Shown here in pieces: positions 13,276-24,409 of a DNA stretch of 64,000 nucleotides. The stretch is from Margaritifera margaritifera (Eukaryota; Mollusca; Bivalvia; Unionida; Margaritiferidae). Each line of letters starts with the position of its first letter. Within the stretch, counting starts at the first letter, position 1. Location of the stretch: contig JAQPZY010000964.1 in the NCBI GenBank assembly GCA_029931535.1, forward strand, positions 620,001 through 684,000. The letters run 5' to 3'. The notes below the pieces were generated by a model, which saw only the letters and a list, made by a program, of their open reading frames with translations, made no database searches and was not told the origin of the DNA. The position numbers were made by a program, and so were the translations under genes.

Positions 13276-14535
13276 TCTGGGCCCCTTCTTTTGTTTGTAT
13301 ATGGTGGTAGATTAGTCTTACTACAATGCTATATCTAACACTTTTACTAGAAATACTTATGAGTGGCGTCATGTGGTTTGGGTCTAGGACAAGCAGTTTC
13401 TGTGCTAATTGTGTAATCCGTTTCAACTGAGTGGTTAAAGTATTCAAAACTCTGAATGGATTGATATCTAAATTTTTGCTCAAATTAATATAGAGATAAA
13501 TAGATTGATAGATGGATAGATATATTTTAGCATAAGTATTTGTGATAGAAATAAAGGCCCATCACAGGGTAATTGTTTGTAATATAAATGTCTATTTATT
13601 ATTTTCTGTATCCATGTTTCACTGAAAGCTTTGTCACTTATATATAGCTCAGTATAATTTAAACTGAGCTGTGAAATTATTTAATAAATCAAGGCTTCTT
13701 AGTGACTAATTATACCCCAGGTGGATATAGTTATTGAATCCTGGTCATGCAATGTCTTTATGTTGGAGAACAGTACCTATCCACGTCATTATTTTCTGAC
13801 GTCTGTTGATGTGCGTCAGATTTGAAATATACGGATATAAGAATGAGGAAGAGTAGATAAATAATATATTTTATTTTCAATGGCAAATGCATTTGTTTAC
13901 GCCCGCCATAAGGCGGAGCGTATTATGTTATTATGTTGTTGTGTTATAACTCGTGTGTACTACAGCATAATGGATATGGTTTATAAACAGATTTGTTCTA
14001 AACACATGAATAGTTTAAAATGACTACACAATTATACAGATTTGTTGGGTAAAGTTAAAGTGGAGAATAGATAAAAGGCAATATATAGAAATAAAAAACT
14101 AGGCTCTTTTACATGCCCTAAAACTTTATCTGAAACTGTCGGCCAAAAAGGATTTGCAGAAGGATATCAAAGAATGACATTGGCCAAAAGGAAATTTGCC
14201 GATACAAATATTTAACTATGTGATGATAGAAGACCTTTACAATTAACATTTGTTTAATAGTTTTTGTTTTGAAGAAACTTAACAGTTTCAAGTGACCAAA
14301 TCTATCCATTTGCCAGCTGATCACTAGAGATCATAATCAAGCCAAATAAATACAAATACGATGGTAATGTTTACTGTTATTACATTTCCCAGTAATGAAA
14401 GGATGATAATCAGGTCTTATTTTTGTGGGTCGGCCAGGTAGAATATGTTGACAGAAATGACTAATAATTGTGCATTGTTGAATGCACTAAACCGTTATAG
14501 AGTTTACATCTGCAATCACATACATGCACATGCAC

Positions 14536-14692
14536 GCACACACACACATATATATGTATATATATATTTATATATATGTAAGTGTATGTATATATATATA
14601 TATGAATATGTATATATGTATTATGTATATTATGTATATGTAAATGTATATATATATTATGCATTATGTATATGTATCTATGTGTATATGTA

Positions 14693-14750
<58 letters not shown>
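14536..14750. repeat. Compound CA/TA/TG microsatellite in A2
   Basis: Occupies the position of the TC/TA tract in A1. Confidence 0.9.
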
Positions 14751-14753
<3 letters not shown>

Positions 14754-14771
14754 TGGCATTTCTTCGAATCT

Positions 14772-15017
14772 GGGGTCCCCGGGTTGCCGAGTGGGCTAAA
14801 GTGCTCGCCTTTACAGATTACTGATGTCTCACCTCTATTCCCGCGTGGGTTCGAGTCTCGGCTGAGCCAACGTGTGTATATGCGAAAGCTTGCCAGTAGC
14901 TTCCCGTGGGTCTGTGGTTCTTCCCGGGGTTCTTCCTCCACCAAATATACTGGCCGCTATGAATAACCTCTGCGGTGCTGAAAAAATGGTGTTAAACCCA
15001 CCAAACCGAACCAATTT
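14772..15017 (+). mobile_element. tRNA-derived SINE, family 1, full length, in A2
   Basis: Starts GGGGTCCCCGGGTTGCCGAG, box A-like CCGAGTGGGCTAAAG, box B GGGTTCGAGTCTCGG, body with CTTGCCAGTAGCTTCCCGTGG and tail TGGTGTTAAACCCACCAAACC. The target duplication TTCGAATCT lies at 14763-14771 and 15018-15026. A1 has the single uninterrupted TTCGAATCTA site. Such elements are transcribed by RNA polymerase III and mobilised by LINE proteins. Confidence 0.85.
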
Positions 15018-15256
15018 TTCGAATCTAGCGCGACTTCCTGAACTAAACCAGGTTTTACTAGGGACCTGTCGGTATAATCAACAGATCGCAACACGTATAA
15101 CTATTTGTCTGTTCCACTACCCCTCGCTGATGTTGTCATTAGGGTATTGTACTTCGTGGTAAAATTGACTGTCAGAAGACCAAATTTATTGAAATTCAGT
15201 AAATCGGCTCCTGGTCACCTCAAAACAAATGTATAGCACGTGTACTTCTAGAGGAC

Positions 15257-15805
15257 AAATTGAAATAAACATTCGAAACCAAAGTCAGTAAACAATCCAA
15301 ACTGTGTTTCGAGAATACGAATTAGTAATAAAATCAGTATATACTAATGTCTGTAGCAAAACTCAACTCAAGTCAACTTTATTTACACTAAGGCCTATAT
15401 TCAACTGGCATATTAGGTACATAAACGTGTTCATTTTATAACCTATACGTGCGGAACAGACACATGATTTGTATACTTTTTGGATCATCATGTTCATAAC
15501 TCATTCAGGAAAAATGACCAATAATAAAAAACAAAGGAAAGTTTAAGAGGAGTAAACGTATCTGCAAATCTGCTGAGACCACCAAAGCAATCCGTTATCA
15601 GTACTTCGGGTAATGTAAACCAAGTATTAATCAAACGGAATACATTATTGGTTCATGAACATAAACATTTGTAACCAATGTCTAGGTACTATTTTTGTCT
15701 CTGTCTATTGAGGTAGAACTTGTGTTGTATGTGTATGGTGGTAGATTGGTCTTACTACAAAGTTATCTCTTACACTTTTAATAAAACTACTTGTAATTTC
15801 CGCTG
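15257..15805 (+). repeat. Tandem segment A3, truncated
   Basis: Starts like A1/A2 (ATTGAAATAAACATTCGAAACC) and follows them to the TGGTGGTAGATTGGTCTTACTAC block, where it lacks the SINE. It diverges at ~15805, where segment C1 begins. More diverged than A1 is from A2, so an older copy. Confidence 0.8.
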
Positions 15806-15839
15806 TTTTTGTCCAATTTTATATTCGTCCATTTCGAGA

Positions 15840-16112
15840 AAACGCATTGTGTTTTAAATATTCCTATACTGTTTTACTTTCGGATGTATTATTGTGTGTC
15901 CTAACATGATTATCATTCAGTGATAACTGTTGGTTGATTTTCACAGCACTTTGAGCACAGATTAGCTATATCATGCAGAGGAAACCGAAGCTATTTCGCC
16001 TTTTCCAAGGACACACCGAAGCAGCCGATCCGGGCTGATCTGGACTAGTGTCAAACCCGGCATTCTTGGATTACGTGTTTGATGCTCTACCAACTGAGAT
16101 ACCACGGCTTCC

Positions 16113-16143
<31 letters not shown>

Positions 16144-16640
16144 GCAATAATACAAGTAATAACACTAAGGAGAAGGAGAAGAAATATTTAAAAGTAATTG
16201 GGCAAAGGTAACTTCATTGAAATATTCGGCCATATTTATAAACCATGTGAATATGATAAAACGAATGATTTAATTAGTTCATAGTTCATAAAATCGACAA
16301 TCATTACCAAATTAAAAATATAAAGAAAAAAAGAAATAAAGACGCTGTATTTCACATCATCATCAGTCTTCTTCATCAATGTACATTTCGTTTCGTAAAC
16401 GGCTAAAAGAGCGTACAATTGTGGTGTAACAAGCATATCATGATGTGTATCATTTCATTTTTCTTTTTCATTCTTTCCGTGTTTGAACATTATTTCTATA
16501 TTGTCAATATCGCATAAACGTATGTTTGACTCTTGGGTCTCTTACGAGATGATGGAACTCGTATGTACCACAGCATAAAGGATATGTATTATAAATGGTA
16601 TAGTTCCAATCATATCAATAATTTAAAATTACAACAAAAT
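15840..16640 (+). repeat. Duplicated segment C1
   Basis: Pairs with 19200-20045: the same order of TGTGTTTTAAATAT, SINE family 2, (AAT)n, GATAAAACGAAT, AATCGACAATC, GGGTCTCTTACGAGAT and CAGCATAA.GGATATG. No gene. Confidence 0.7.
15929..16112 (-). mobile_element. tRNA-derived SINE, family 2, diverged
   Basis: Paralogue of the copy at 19286-19466: GGTATCTCAGTTGGTAGAGC (box A), decayed box B GGGTTTGACACTAG, body TCGGCTGCTTCGGTGTGTCC. It also abuts an (AAT)n tract at its 5' end, and the flanks of both copies match, so they come from one duplicated segment rather than two insertions. Confidence 0.65.
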
Positions 16641-16869
16641 TATACAGATACTACTATTTATAGATTTTCATGCTCGGGATTAAACTTCGGGATTAAACTT
16701 TGCAGATTGTTTGAAGTGGGAGCATATGTTCCTGTGCCTTATGACAAAAAGTATTTCGCACATAGCTTTAACATCACTTCTTGTGATCAGAACGTGTGGT
16801 TCTGACCCTTCCGTCTTATCTCCAGCTAGTAAACTGAGTGAGTCAGATTTGCTGGAGTAGTTCTGGTAT

Positions 16870-18410
16870 CGAAACGTCTTTCACTTAAATTTTCCTCTCC
16901 CTCTTCGGAACGGGTTCATGGCACCAAACTCAAACTGTGCGATTAATTATCTCTCGAATAGGACAAAATCCTTCCGAATAGGCAGTCAGAGTTTTTATGA
17001 GACATGCAAAAGTCTCTATGGTGTACAGACAGTAGACTTTAGTGAATGTCAATATATATATATACTGTTACCCACCTCTTGTAACAGGTGTACGATTTGG
17101 TTGGTTATCGTTATCTAGAGGATGATCGACCTCGGTGTTATTGCCCGGATCGAGTAAATAATAAAATAAAATATGAAATTGTATAGATGGGATAAATAGA
17201 GATCTGAGCAGAGATATAGAATAGAATAACACGAGCCCCCGTATGTCAAATATAACAATTTAATAAATTACATAAAACAAAATGAAAATTGTACATGCTA
17301 TTTGATACATACACTTCTTTTAGAAATCAATTACCGAATTTCAACAAACATGCAATTAGCCGATCTGTTTATATCGATAAGACTCAGTTCATCATGGAAT
17401 CGAGTGAACAATCGAATCAATTGCCCAGCATGCCTGCATAACCTTGATGTTTCTGGTCACCCCCAATTCAACGTTGCTGGCAGATCAGGGTTGATGTTCT
17501 ATCCTTTTGCTTCTCTCCCTCTCTCTCTTTTATACAGCCTCTTTTCGGTCATCAAACTTAGTATGTGATGTCTCCTCTCTCTACCCTCTAAGTGGATACG
17601 TATACTTCTATCGATGGATAGGTGGGTAGGTAGGTAGATGGAGCTATTTTCTTTTTTAAAATAAACAAAAGCAACCTAAATATTCTGTCAGATTTCCTTC
17701 TGGTGAGTAGAACATTGCCCCACTCTCGTTACGTCAGAGATAGCCCTTTCGTAATTCAAACAGATACCAAAGGCTAACAAATCTTCTCAGACCAAACCTG
17801 ACAGACGATAAACACACATAGTTTCAGCAGATTAATGTACTTTCTAACGGCTATTTAATCATTAACTCACTCTAACATCACGAGACATACGAATTTTCAG
17901 TTCACGTCTTAATTATACAAATGAATCAATGAAATTCACTTCATGGTTTAACTACATTAGTGGTAGTGAATACTCACTCAACTCTTTAGCATACATGATT
18001 CATATCATCTAAGACAGGTAACTTCACACTGATTCTCGCAACGTGTATTAAATAAATTAATGCATGAAATTTTTAGAATACATGATTCCTATAACAATCA
18101 AGACGACAAATTCAAACAATTCGTCAACTCATATAAAGAAAATTGATGTAACCCTCTTGTTTTTGCTCGCTATTAAAATAACCGATTCTGGAAAATTTCA
18201 AAAGATGACACTACTTCAACTGGCTTCACAAATAGTCTCTGCATCCCCTCAACTTTGAATCAATCGCGTCCCAAACAGGGACATTAAAGCCATCACAGTC
18301 TAGCGATTTAATACGGTACCTTTCCTCATAAATCTCATTAATTGTTACGTGCCACACTGACCACGGCAATAATGCGCACTACGGAAATACATTGTCAGAA
18401 ATTTGCAGCA
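16870..18410. other. Unclassified single-copy stretch
   Basis: The segment 17064-18345 has no relative elsewhere in the window. It opens with a small perfect hairpin, CTGTTAC..GTAACAG (17064-17086), which may be an LTR-like terminus, but no matching end was found. No gene. Confidence 0.35.
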
Positions 18411-18411
18411 T

Positions 18412-18412
18412 T

Positions 18413-18489
<77 letters not shown>
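18412..18489. repeat. (AC)n(AT)n microsatellite
   Basis: AC dimers running into ~28 AT dimers. Confidence 0.95.
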
Positions 18490-18493
<4 letters not shown>

Positions 18494-18653
18494 GTATGTA
18501 TCTATATACGCATTTATGAAATATTTAATAAGAATGAAATTACCAAATTAAAAAAACTGGATCAAGTAATGCCTTGTAGATCTAATTTGAAATCTCCACA
18601 TCCCGATTGTTGCTTATACCAAACTTCGTCAACATGACTCTGAACTCATTATA

Positions 18654-18655
<2 letters not shown>

Positions 18656-18731
<76 letters not shown>
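18656..18731. repeat. (GA)n microsatellite
   Basis: ~38 GA dimers. Confidence 0.95.
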
Positions 18732-18734
<3 letters not shown>

Positions 18735-18871
18735 CTAACTAACATCAAGAAATATTGTATTATTACATTTGATGCAACAGTACATCCATATTGTAGCACT
18801 GTTTCGTTAGTCATCTAAGTGTCAATTCAGATAAAAACTAACTATTTTGCCAGGGCCTATCCTGCTGACCT

Positions 18872-19195
18872 GGGGTGTGCTATGAAAATAAGTTAAGCAT
18901 TAATATCCCATCCTCATTCGTGACGTTAAATCATGTTCTTATCTTTTGTTGATTCTACGATACAAGGAAGAAATGACGATGAGCACCATCGTTGACTATT
19001 TGGAACATCTACACTAATTTATACATCAATAAAAAGACTGTTATGTACGATACTTCCTAGTGACAAGTGCAAAATAAACCTAATCGATACTTCTCAATGC
19101 ATAATAATACATAGTTAATGTAGCATATTGAATTTGATGAAGACTACATGCTCAGACTTGACAATACACCGGATCGATGCCCAAGTTTTCCATTG
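18872..19195 (+). repeat. Duplicated segment B2
   Basis: Paralogue of 9520-9840. Downstream it is fused to segment C2, which B1 is not. Confidence 0.65.
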
Positions 19196-19285
19196 TAAAG
19201 AACGCAATGTGTTTTAAATATGCATATATTATTTTAGTTTTGGTGAATTATTCTGTGTCCTAACTTGATATCGCGCAATAATAAT

Positions 19286-19466
19286 GGTTGGTTGATTTTC
19301 ACGCCACTTTGAGCATATTAGTAGCTACATCATGCCGATGAAACCGAAGGGAAGTACCTTTCCCAAGGAAACACCGAGGCAGCCGACCCAGGCTTGAGCG
19401 GGCGGGTATCGAACCCGCGATCCATGGATTGGAGTCCGATTCTCTATCAACTAAGCTACCGCAGCT
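19286..19466 (-). mobile_element. tRNA-derived SINE, family 2 (Trp-like head)
   Basis: The minus strand reads GCGGTAGCTTAGTTGATAGAG (box A), a loop with CTCCAA, then GCGGGTTCGATACCCGCC (a perfect T-arm, box B). A body with TCGGCTGCCTCGGTGTTTCC and CATGATGTAGCTACTAATATG follows. The head folds like a tRNA with a CCA (Trp) anticodon loop, but the acceptor stem is poor, so it is a SINE head and not a working tRNA gene. An (AAT)n tract abuts its 5' end. Confidence 0.7.
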
Positions 19467-19480
19467 AATAATAAGAATAA

Positions 19481-19516
<36 letters not shown>

Positions 19517-19522
19517 ACATGC

Positions 19523-19554
<32 letters not shown>

Positions 19555-19560
19555 ACATGC

Positions 19561-19595
<35 letters not shown>

Positions 19596-19622
19596 ACATA
19601 CAATAATAATAATAATAATATC
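19467..19622. repeat. (AAT)n blocks separated by ACACATGC
   Basis: Four AAT blocks with spacer ACACATGC (last ACACATAC): a higher-order repeat. Confidence 0.9.
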
Positions 19623-20534
19623 ATAATACTTAGAAAATGACAGAACAAGATAAAGAAGAAGAAATATTTAAATGTAAGAAAGCAAAGACAGTTTTCTTAC
19701 TTATAAAGCACGTAAATCTGATAAAACGAATTATTTCATGTGTTCATACAATCGACAATCGTTACCAGTTTCACAAAGTACATCTAGTTTCTTAAACAGC
19801 TTAAATAGTGTACGACTGGTTGGTAAAATGCAAATTATGATTGTATCTTTACATTTTTCTTTTTCTTTCTATGTGTGTTTTAACAGTATTTCCTTATTGT
19901 CCATATACTATTAGCGTATGTCGGATTCCTGGGTCTCTTACGAGATAATAAACTCATATGTACCTGCAGCATAATGGATATGGTTTATAAACAGTATAGT
20001 TCTAATCATATCAAAAGGTTCAAATGACAACATTATATGGATTTGCAGAAAACTGAAAATGTTCTCACATCATAAATAATTGACAAGATCCTAAACTATG
20101 GTTTTCACTATATACTTGGAGCATGTCCCACATACATACAGCTTGTTATCTTTCAAAAGTAAAATTCTGTATCGTGATTGTTTCGAAAATGACATTTAAA
20201 TAAAAACACAAATTTTATATAAACAACATACACGAGGAAGAATCCAGCGCACCGCAAGTAAGAAAAAAAAAAAAAAGAAAAAAAAGATTTTGTATGAGAA
20301 CAGTGTCAAAACTTGTATAGGTTAATGTAATGAACGTTATGTAATGCTTCTAGAGCACCATTATTTAAAATTGGCAACGTAAATCACTTATTAATAAAAT
20401 GCAACCCATTAATGGTGCATGAGAGTACACATTCTAACTCGATGCCTAGGTGTTATTCTTCTTTCCTTTTTCTGCGCATCGTCTTAAACAAAAGTATCGA
20501 TGTGAATTGATCTGTGATTTGTCATTTTTTGGGG

Positions 20535-20765
20535 TTTAACGCCATTTTTAGTACATTATAGGCCATATTTTTGGCGGCCAGTACATTTGGTGAAGGAAGA
20601 TGCCGGGAAGACCCAAGGAAGAACTTTCGACCCATGGGAAACTTCTGGCCAGGTTTCTCACATACGCTCGATGGTCGAGCCGACACTCGAACACGCACGA
20701 ACAGAGGAGAGATGTGAGTGATCTGTAAAGGCGAGCGCCTTAGACCACCCGGCCAACTGGGGCCC
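20535..20765 (-). mobile_element. tRNA-derived SINE, family 1
   Basis: The reverse strand begins GGGCCCCAGTTGGCCGGGTGG, then TCTAAGGCGCTCGCC, a weak box B (GTTCGAGTGTCGG) and a body ending ATGGCGTTAAACCCC. It interrupts an inverted copy of the 1.0-1.3 kb repeat unit. Target duplication not certain (GTGAATT on both sides is suggestive). Confidence 0.7.
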
Positions 20766-21023
20766 TAAGGTGAATTTTGTTGTGAATTTTCATGTTCGGG
20801 ATTAATCACTGCAGATTATGTAAAAAGAAGCATATGTCTCTGTACCTTATAACAGAAAATATTACTTCGCAGCTTTCAAATCATTACTTTTGATCTGAAC
20901 CTGTGATTCTGCCCTTTCGTTTTAGCTCTTGCTGGTCAATCGTGATTGTGTCGTCCGTTTTGCCTGCGTAGTTCTGGTGTCCAAACGTTCGTAGGGATTC
21001 ACATGTGTAAATCTAGCAAGACG

Positions 21024-21025
<2 letters not shown>

Positions 21026-21062
<37 letters not shown>
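21026..21062. repeat. (GATA)n microsatellite
   Basis: ~9 AGAT tetramers. Confidence 0.95.
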
Positions 21063-21064
<2 letters not shown>

Positions 21065-21155
21065 GGATAGATATATGAATCCGATTGTATCTATCCATCT
21101 CAATGATCCCGCACAATGTTTAGAGAGAAAAAAGAATTTGAAGAAACAAATGAAA

Positions 21156-21159
<4 letters not shown>

Positions 21160-21218
<59 letters not shown>
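21160..21218. repeat. (TA)n microsatellite
   Basis: ~29 TA dimers. Confidence 0.95.
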
Positions 21219-21220
<2 letters not shown>

Positions 21221-21382
21221 GCACAAGACTTAAATCGAAGGTTACACTCTCAGTGTAATTTCGAAATTAATATCAGCTCCTAAATGATTAACCTCGATTC
21301 TTTTCTCTCTTTCTCCCATTATGTTTTGACCAGCAGATGTTGTGCTCAGTGCCAATCACTCTCAAATGATCTTTACTGTTGT

Positions 21383-22182
21383 CCCGACAAAGGCGCGCCG
21401 ACAAAACCGCAAAACCGCGCCGACAAAAGCGCGCCGTCAAAAGCGCGCAACTTAAAACCCCGACAAAAGCGAGCCGACAAAAGCGCGCCGACAAGACCTT
21501 AAGAGTAGAATTAGACATGAAAAGTAACATAATTTCTAAGTTCCAAATATTATTTGAAGAGTCATTCTTCAAAGCTACTTGCGTACCTGAAACTGTATAA
21601 ATAGCACACAAATATATTTAGGTCCAAACACTTGCAGTTATGGAAAGAACCGAATCGCAGAAGCAGAAAGAACACACTTTACGTGATGGCTATCGGCTTC
21701 GTAAAGACGGAAATCGCATTCTGATGTTTGGCACGAATCAGAATCTGCTTCTTCCTGAGGAACACGATCATTGTTCAACTCAATCGGCGCCAGCATACTT
21801 TATTTCCGACATGCGGCAATGTGTCAACAATGGACTATCTGCGCTGAATCGCGCATAACGTTGCACTGTAGAAGACACTTGTAGTCATTGAACGTTTTGG
21901 ATATTGAGATATTAATGAATAGATGATGTTATTTGATCTTTAAGGCCATATTGAGATATTATTTAATAAGCGATGCTTAATGATCTTTAATGCTGTATTT
22001 GTTAGTTTCTTTACTAGAGACACAAAATGGTAATTGTTGTAGGCTTTTGTCTTTGCGCGATTATGTCGGCGCGCTTTTATCCTGCGTTCTTTTGTCTTTG
22101 CGCGCTTTTGTCCTGCGCGCTTTTGTCTTTGTGCGCTTTCGTCGGCGCGCTTTTGTCGGCGCGCTTTTGTCTGGGTGCCGAT
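21383..22182. mobile_element. Fold-back element with GC-rich minisatellite arms
   Basis: The left arm (21383-21497) has repeated GCGCGCCGACAAAA-type units. The right arm (22041-22182) has the reverse complement (TTTTGTCGGCGCGC and variants). The outer ends also match inversely: CCCGACAAAGGCGCGCC against CCCAGACAAAAGCGCGCC. The ~540-bp centre contains a TATAAATAG (21596) and a 72-codon frame. Long inverted arms made of short tandem repeats are typical of fold-back DNA transposons, including some Mutator-like ones. No transposase is present, so the element is non-autonomous. Confidence 0.65.
21640..21858 (+). CDS. Small frame in fold-back element, possible FLYWCH remnant
   Basis: 72 codons preceded by a TATAAATAG box 44 bases upstream. 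It contains LRDGYRLRKDGNR, which resembles the start of FLYWCH zinc fingers found at the N-terminus of Mutator-like transposases, and EEHDHC, which could be the His pair at their end. The central YWRC and second Cys are absent, so at best this is an internally deleted finger. Function is unknown. Confidence 0.3.
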   Translation: MERTESQKQKEHTLRDGYRLRKDGNRILMFGTNQNLLLPEEHDHCSTQSAPAYFISDMRQCVNNGLSALNRA

Positions 22183-23160
22183 TTTTACTACACATTACAA
22201 CAATACACCACATTAATCATATTATGCGTATCACATGAAGCATGTTCTTTAATTGTAAAATTGCTTCTTGTTTTCAAGATTTCTACTTTGAAATAATTAG
22301 AAGCTCACACAGCTTACAACCATTAAATTCACACTTAAAACAAACAGGTTGTCGATACTCGGTAGTTTCGATCTCAATTTTTCTCGCAGTCCTGCGTAGA
22401 GCAATGAACATGCGTCGTGAAAGTCTTGTTTAATGCTGCAAATACAGCGGAACCTTTGTATTTGAGACTTAAAATGCTCCTGAACGTATGCCATGCATGA
22501 AAACTATTTTGAAACTTTGCAGATTATAAGAAGTAAACCATATGTCTCTGTACTCTATAACAAAAATTATTCCTTTCACACCTTTAATATCACTATTTGT
22601 AATCGGAACGTGAGGTTATGTCCTTCGGTTTTATTTCTTGCTAGTCGGTTTGTATGGCAATAGGGTCGTACGTTTTGCTGCAATAGACCCAAAATAAACA
22701 ATGTTGGATCACATTTAAATTTTAAATAATTGATAATTCTTATACAGCGCATTTCTTTTCTCTTTATATGCTAGGATCATAGAACAGAGACATAAGTAAT
22801 CAGAAAATATTGAATTGACTTCTGCAAAGAAGTTAAGTGCAATCTATTTTGTGACCATCTGTTTAGAATTTATTGAAATAGAAATGTACAGCCTGAAAAT
22901 ATTGTTTCTGGTTTAAAATTTTTTCTCAAAGGTTTCAGTCGATAGTCGCAATGTGCCACCGGGACTATTGATCAGTGAAAGATTGATAGCACTGCCTGAT
23001 CTGTTAAACTCATTGACTGTATGCAGAGCATCTTCGATGTCTTGAGAGGCCATGGTTAACTCAACAGCAGTATCTTCACCAACAGAGCTAGAAACTGCTA
23101 CAGTGGAAATCTCTGCCATGGCAACTTGGATATATCAGCTTAAACCTGGACTGTTCATTC

Positions 23161-23396
23161 CTTTCTTGTTAATTCCAGTATAAAAAGGTGCATCAAGAAT
23201 CATAATTTCATCTGGTTTCCTTTCTTGTTAATTCCAGTATAAAAAGGTGCATCAAGAATCATAATTTCATCTGGTTTCCTTTCTTGTTAATTCCAGTATA
23301 AAAAGGTGCATCAAGAATAATAATTTCATCTGGTTTCCTTTCTTGTTAATTCCAGTATAAAAAGGTGCATCAAGAATAATAATTTCATCTGGTTTG
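23161..23396. repeat. 59-bp tandem repeat x4 inside the DUF3504 exon
   Basis: Four head-to-tail copies of exactly 59 bp (starts 23161, 23220, 23279, 23338). They are nearly identical: copies 1-2 read AATCAT and copies 3-4 AATAAT at one site. On the minus strand the unit is the exon stretch encoding KPDEIIILDAPFYTGINKK. 59 is not a multiple of 3, so each added copy shifts the frame. Confidence 0.9.
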
Positions 23397-23991
23397 CGTC
23401 TAGCATGTTTCTTATACAGGGAAACTAGATAGTAGGTGTCACCTTAAAAGAAATTTATATAAAGCAATGTTAAATAATCAGAACAAAAAAAGATTCTCTT
23501 TTATTTATTAAATTAAATCATAATCATTTATTTATTTAAAAAATAACTTTCCTTTCATTTTCATCAAGCTTTTAGTTTTATATTAATATATTATCTTCTA
23601 TTATACCTTAAATCATTATTTGGTAATTGAGCTTTATTTATTTATTCATTCATTTACTTATTTAATGCAAATTGTTAATTAATTTATTTATTTAGCCTAC
23701 TTGCTCAAATACTCATTCACACAAACAGTAAACAGGTTGCTGTGTTTACTATTGAAATAGAAATAATTATTTACCAGGTTTAGCAAACATTTTTAGTGCA
23801 AATCTTCGTACATCACTCCAGTCCTAGTCTTTGTTTCTCTTTCATTGTATTCCACGTACACTATCCCGTCAGAGGTTGTTATCAACTCAAGGTCTCAACA
23901 TGACATGTTTTCCTTTCCCTGTCATCCAGAAGCCCAAAACGTATGCTATTGTTTAGCCATATTGGGGTTTTAAGTGCCTCGGGGTTTACTG

Positions 23992-23992
23992 A

Positions 23993-24073
<81 letters not shown>

Positions 24074-24185
24074 CATCATCATCATCATCATCATCATCAA
24101 TGTACATTTACATCATCATGATCATCATCAATGTCCCCAGAAGAAAACAAATCATCATCATCATCATCATCGTCATCGTCATCAA
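23992..24185. repeat. (AAT)n(GAT)n(CAT)n intronic tract
   Basis: (AAT)n passes into (GAT)n, then flips to (CAT)n, making a palindrome around 24070. It starts immediately before the splice acceptor of the DUF3504-like exon C. Confidence 0.95.
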
Positions 24186-24296
24186 TGTACCCATTCTTAC
24201 GTACACCTGATTAGATTTTAACCTCAAATCACTAGTTTTATTACATGAAGTTTGTTTGTATAGAGCTTTTTGTTCTCAAATTTACCTTTTCAAAAT

Positions 24297-24409
<113 letters not shown>

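Larger units (their letters stand above)
12741..15240 (+). repeat. Tandem segment A2 (~2.5 kb)
   Basis: Paralogue of A1 at high identity, for example 12780-13060 against 10470-10750 and 13260-14450 against 11090-12200. It differs by a deletion that removed part of the minus-strand SINE (remnant 13130-13275), a different TA/TG microsatellite (14536-14750) and a new SINE at 14772-15017. No gene. Confidence 0.85.
19200..20045 (+). repeat. Duplicated segment C2
   Basis: Paralogue of 15840-16640 (see motifs there). Directly upstream, 18872-19195 is itself a paralogue of 9520-9840. Confidence 0.7.

Noticed and set aside
17064..18345. Solo LTR starting TGTTACCC
   Set aside because: A hairpin at one end is suggestive, but no matching terminus or target duplication was found.
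19390..19466. Genuine tRNA-Trp gene on the minus strand
   Set aside because: The T-arm and a CCA loop look tRNA-like, but the acceptor stem does not pair and a ~100-bp SINE body follows, with a decayed sister copy at 15929-16112.
23161..23396. CRISPR-like array
   Set aside because: The 59-bp copies are directly adjacent with no spacers, in eukaryotic DNA.
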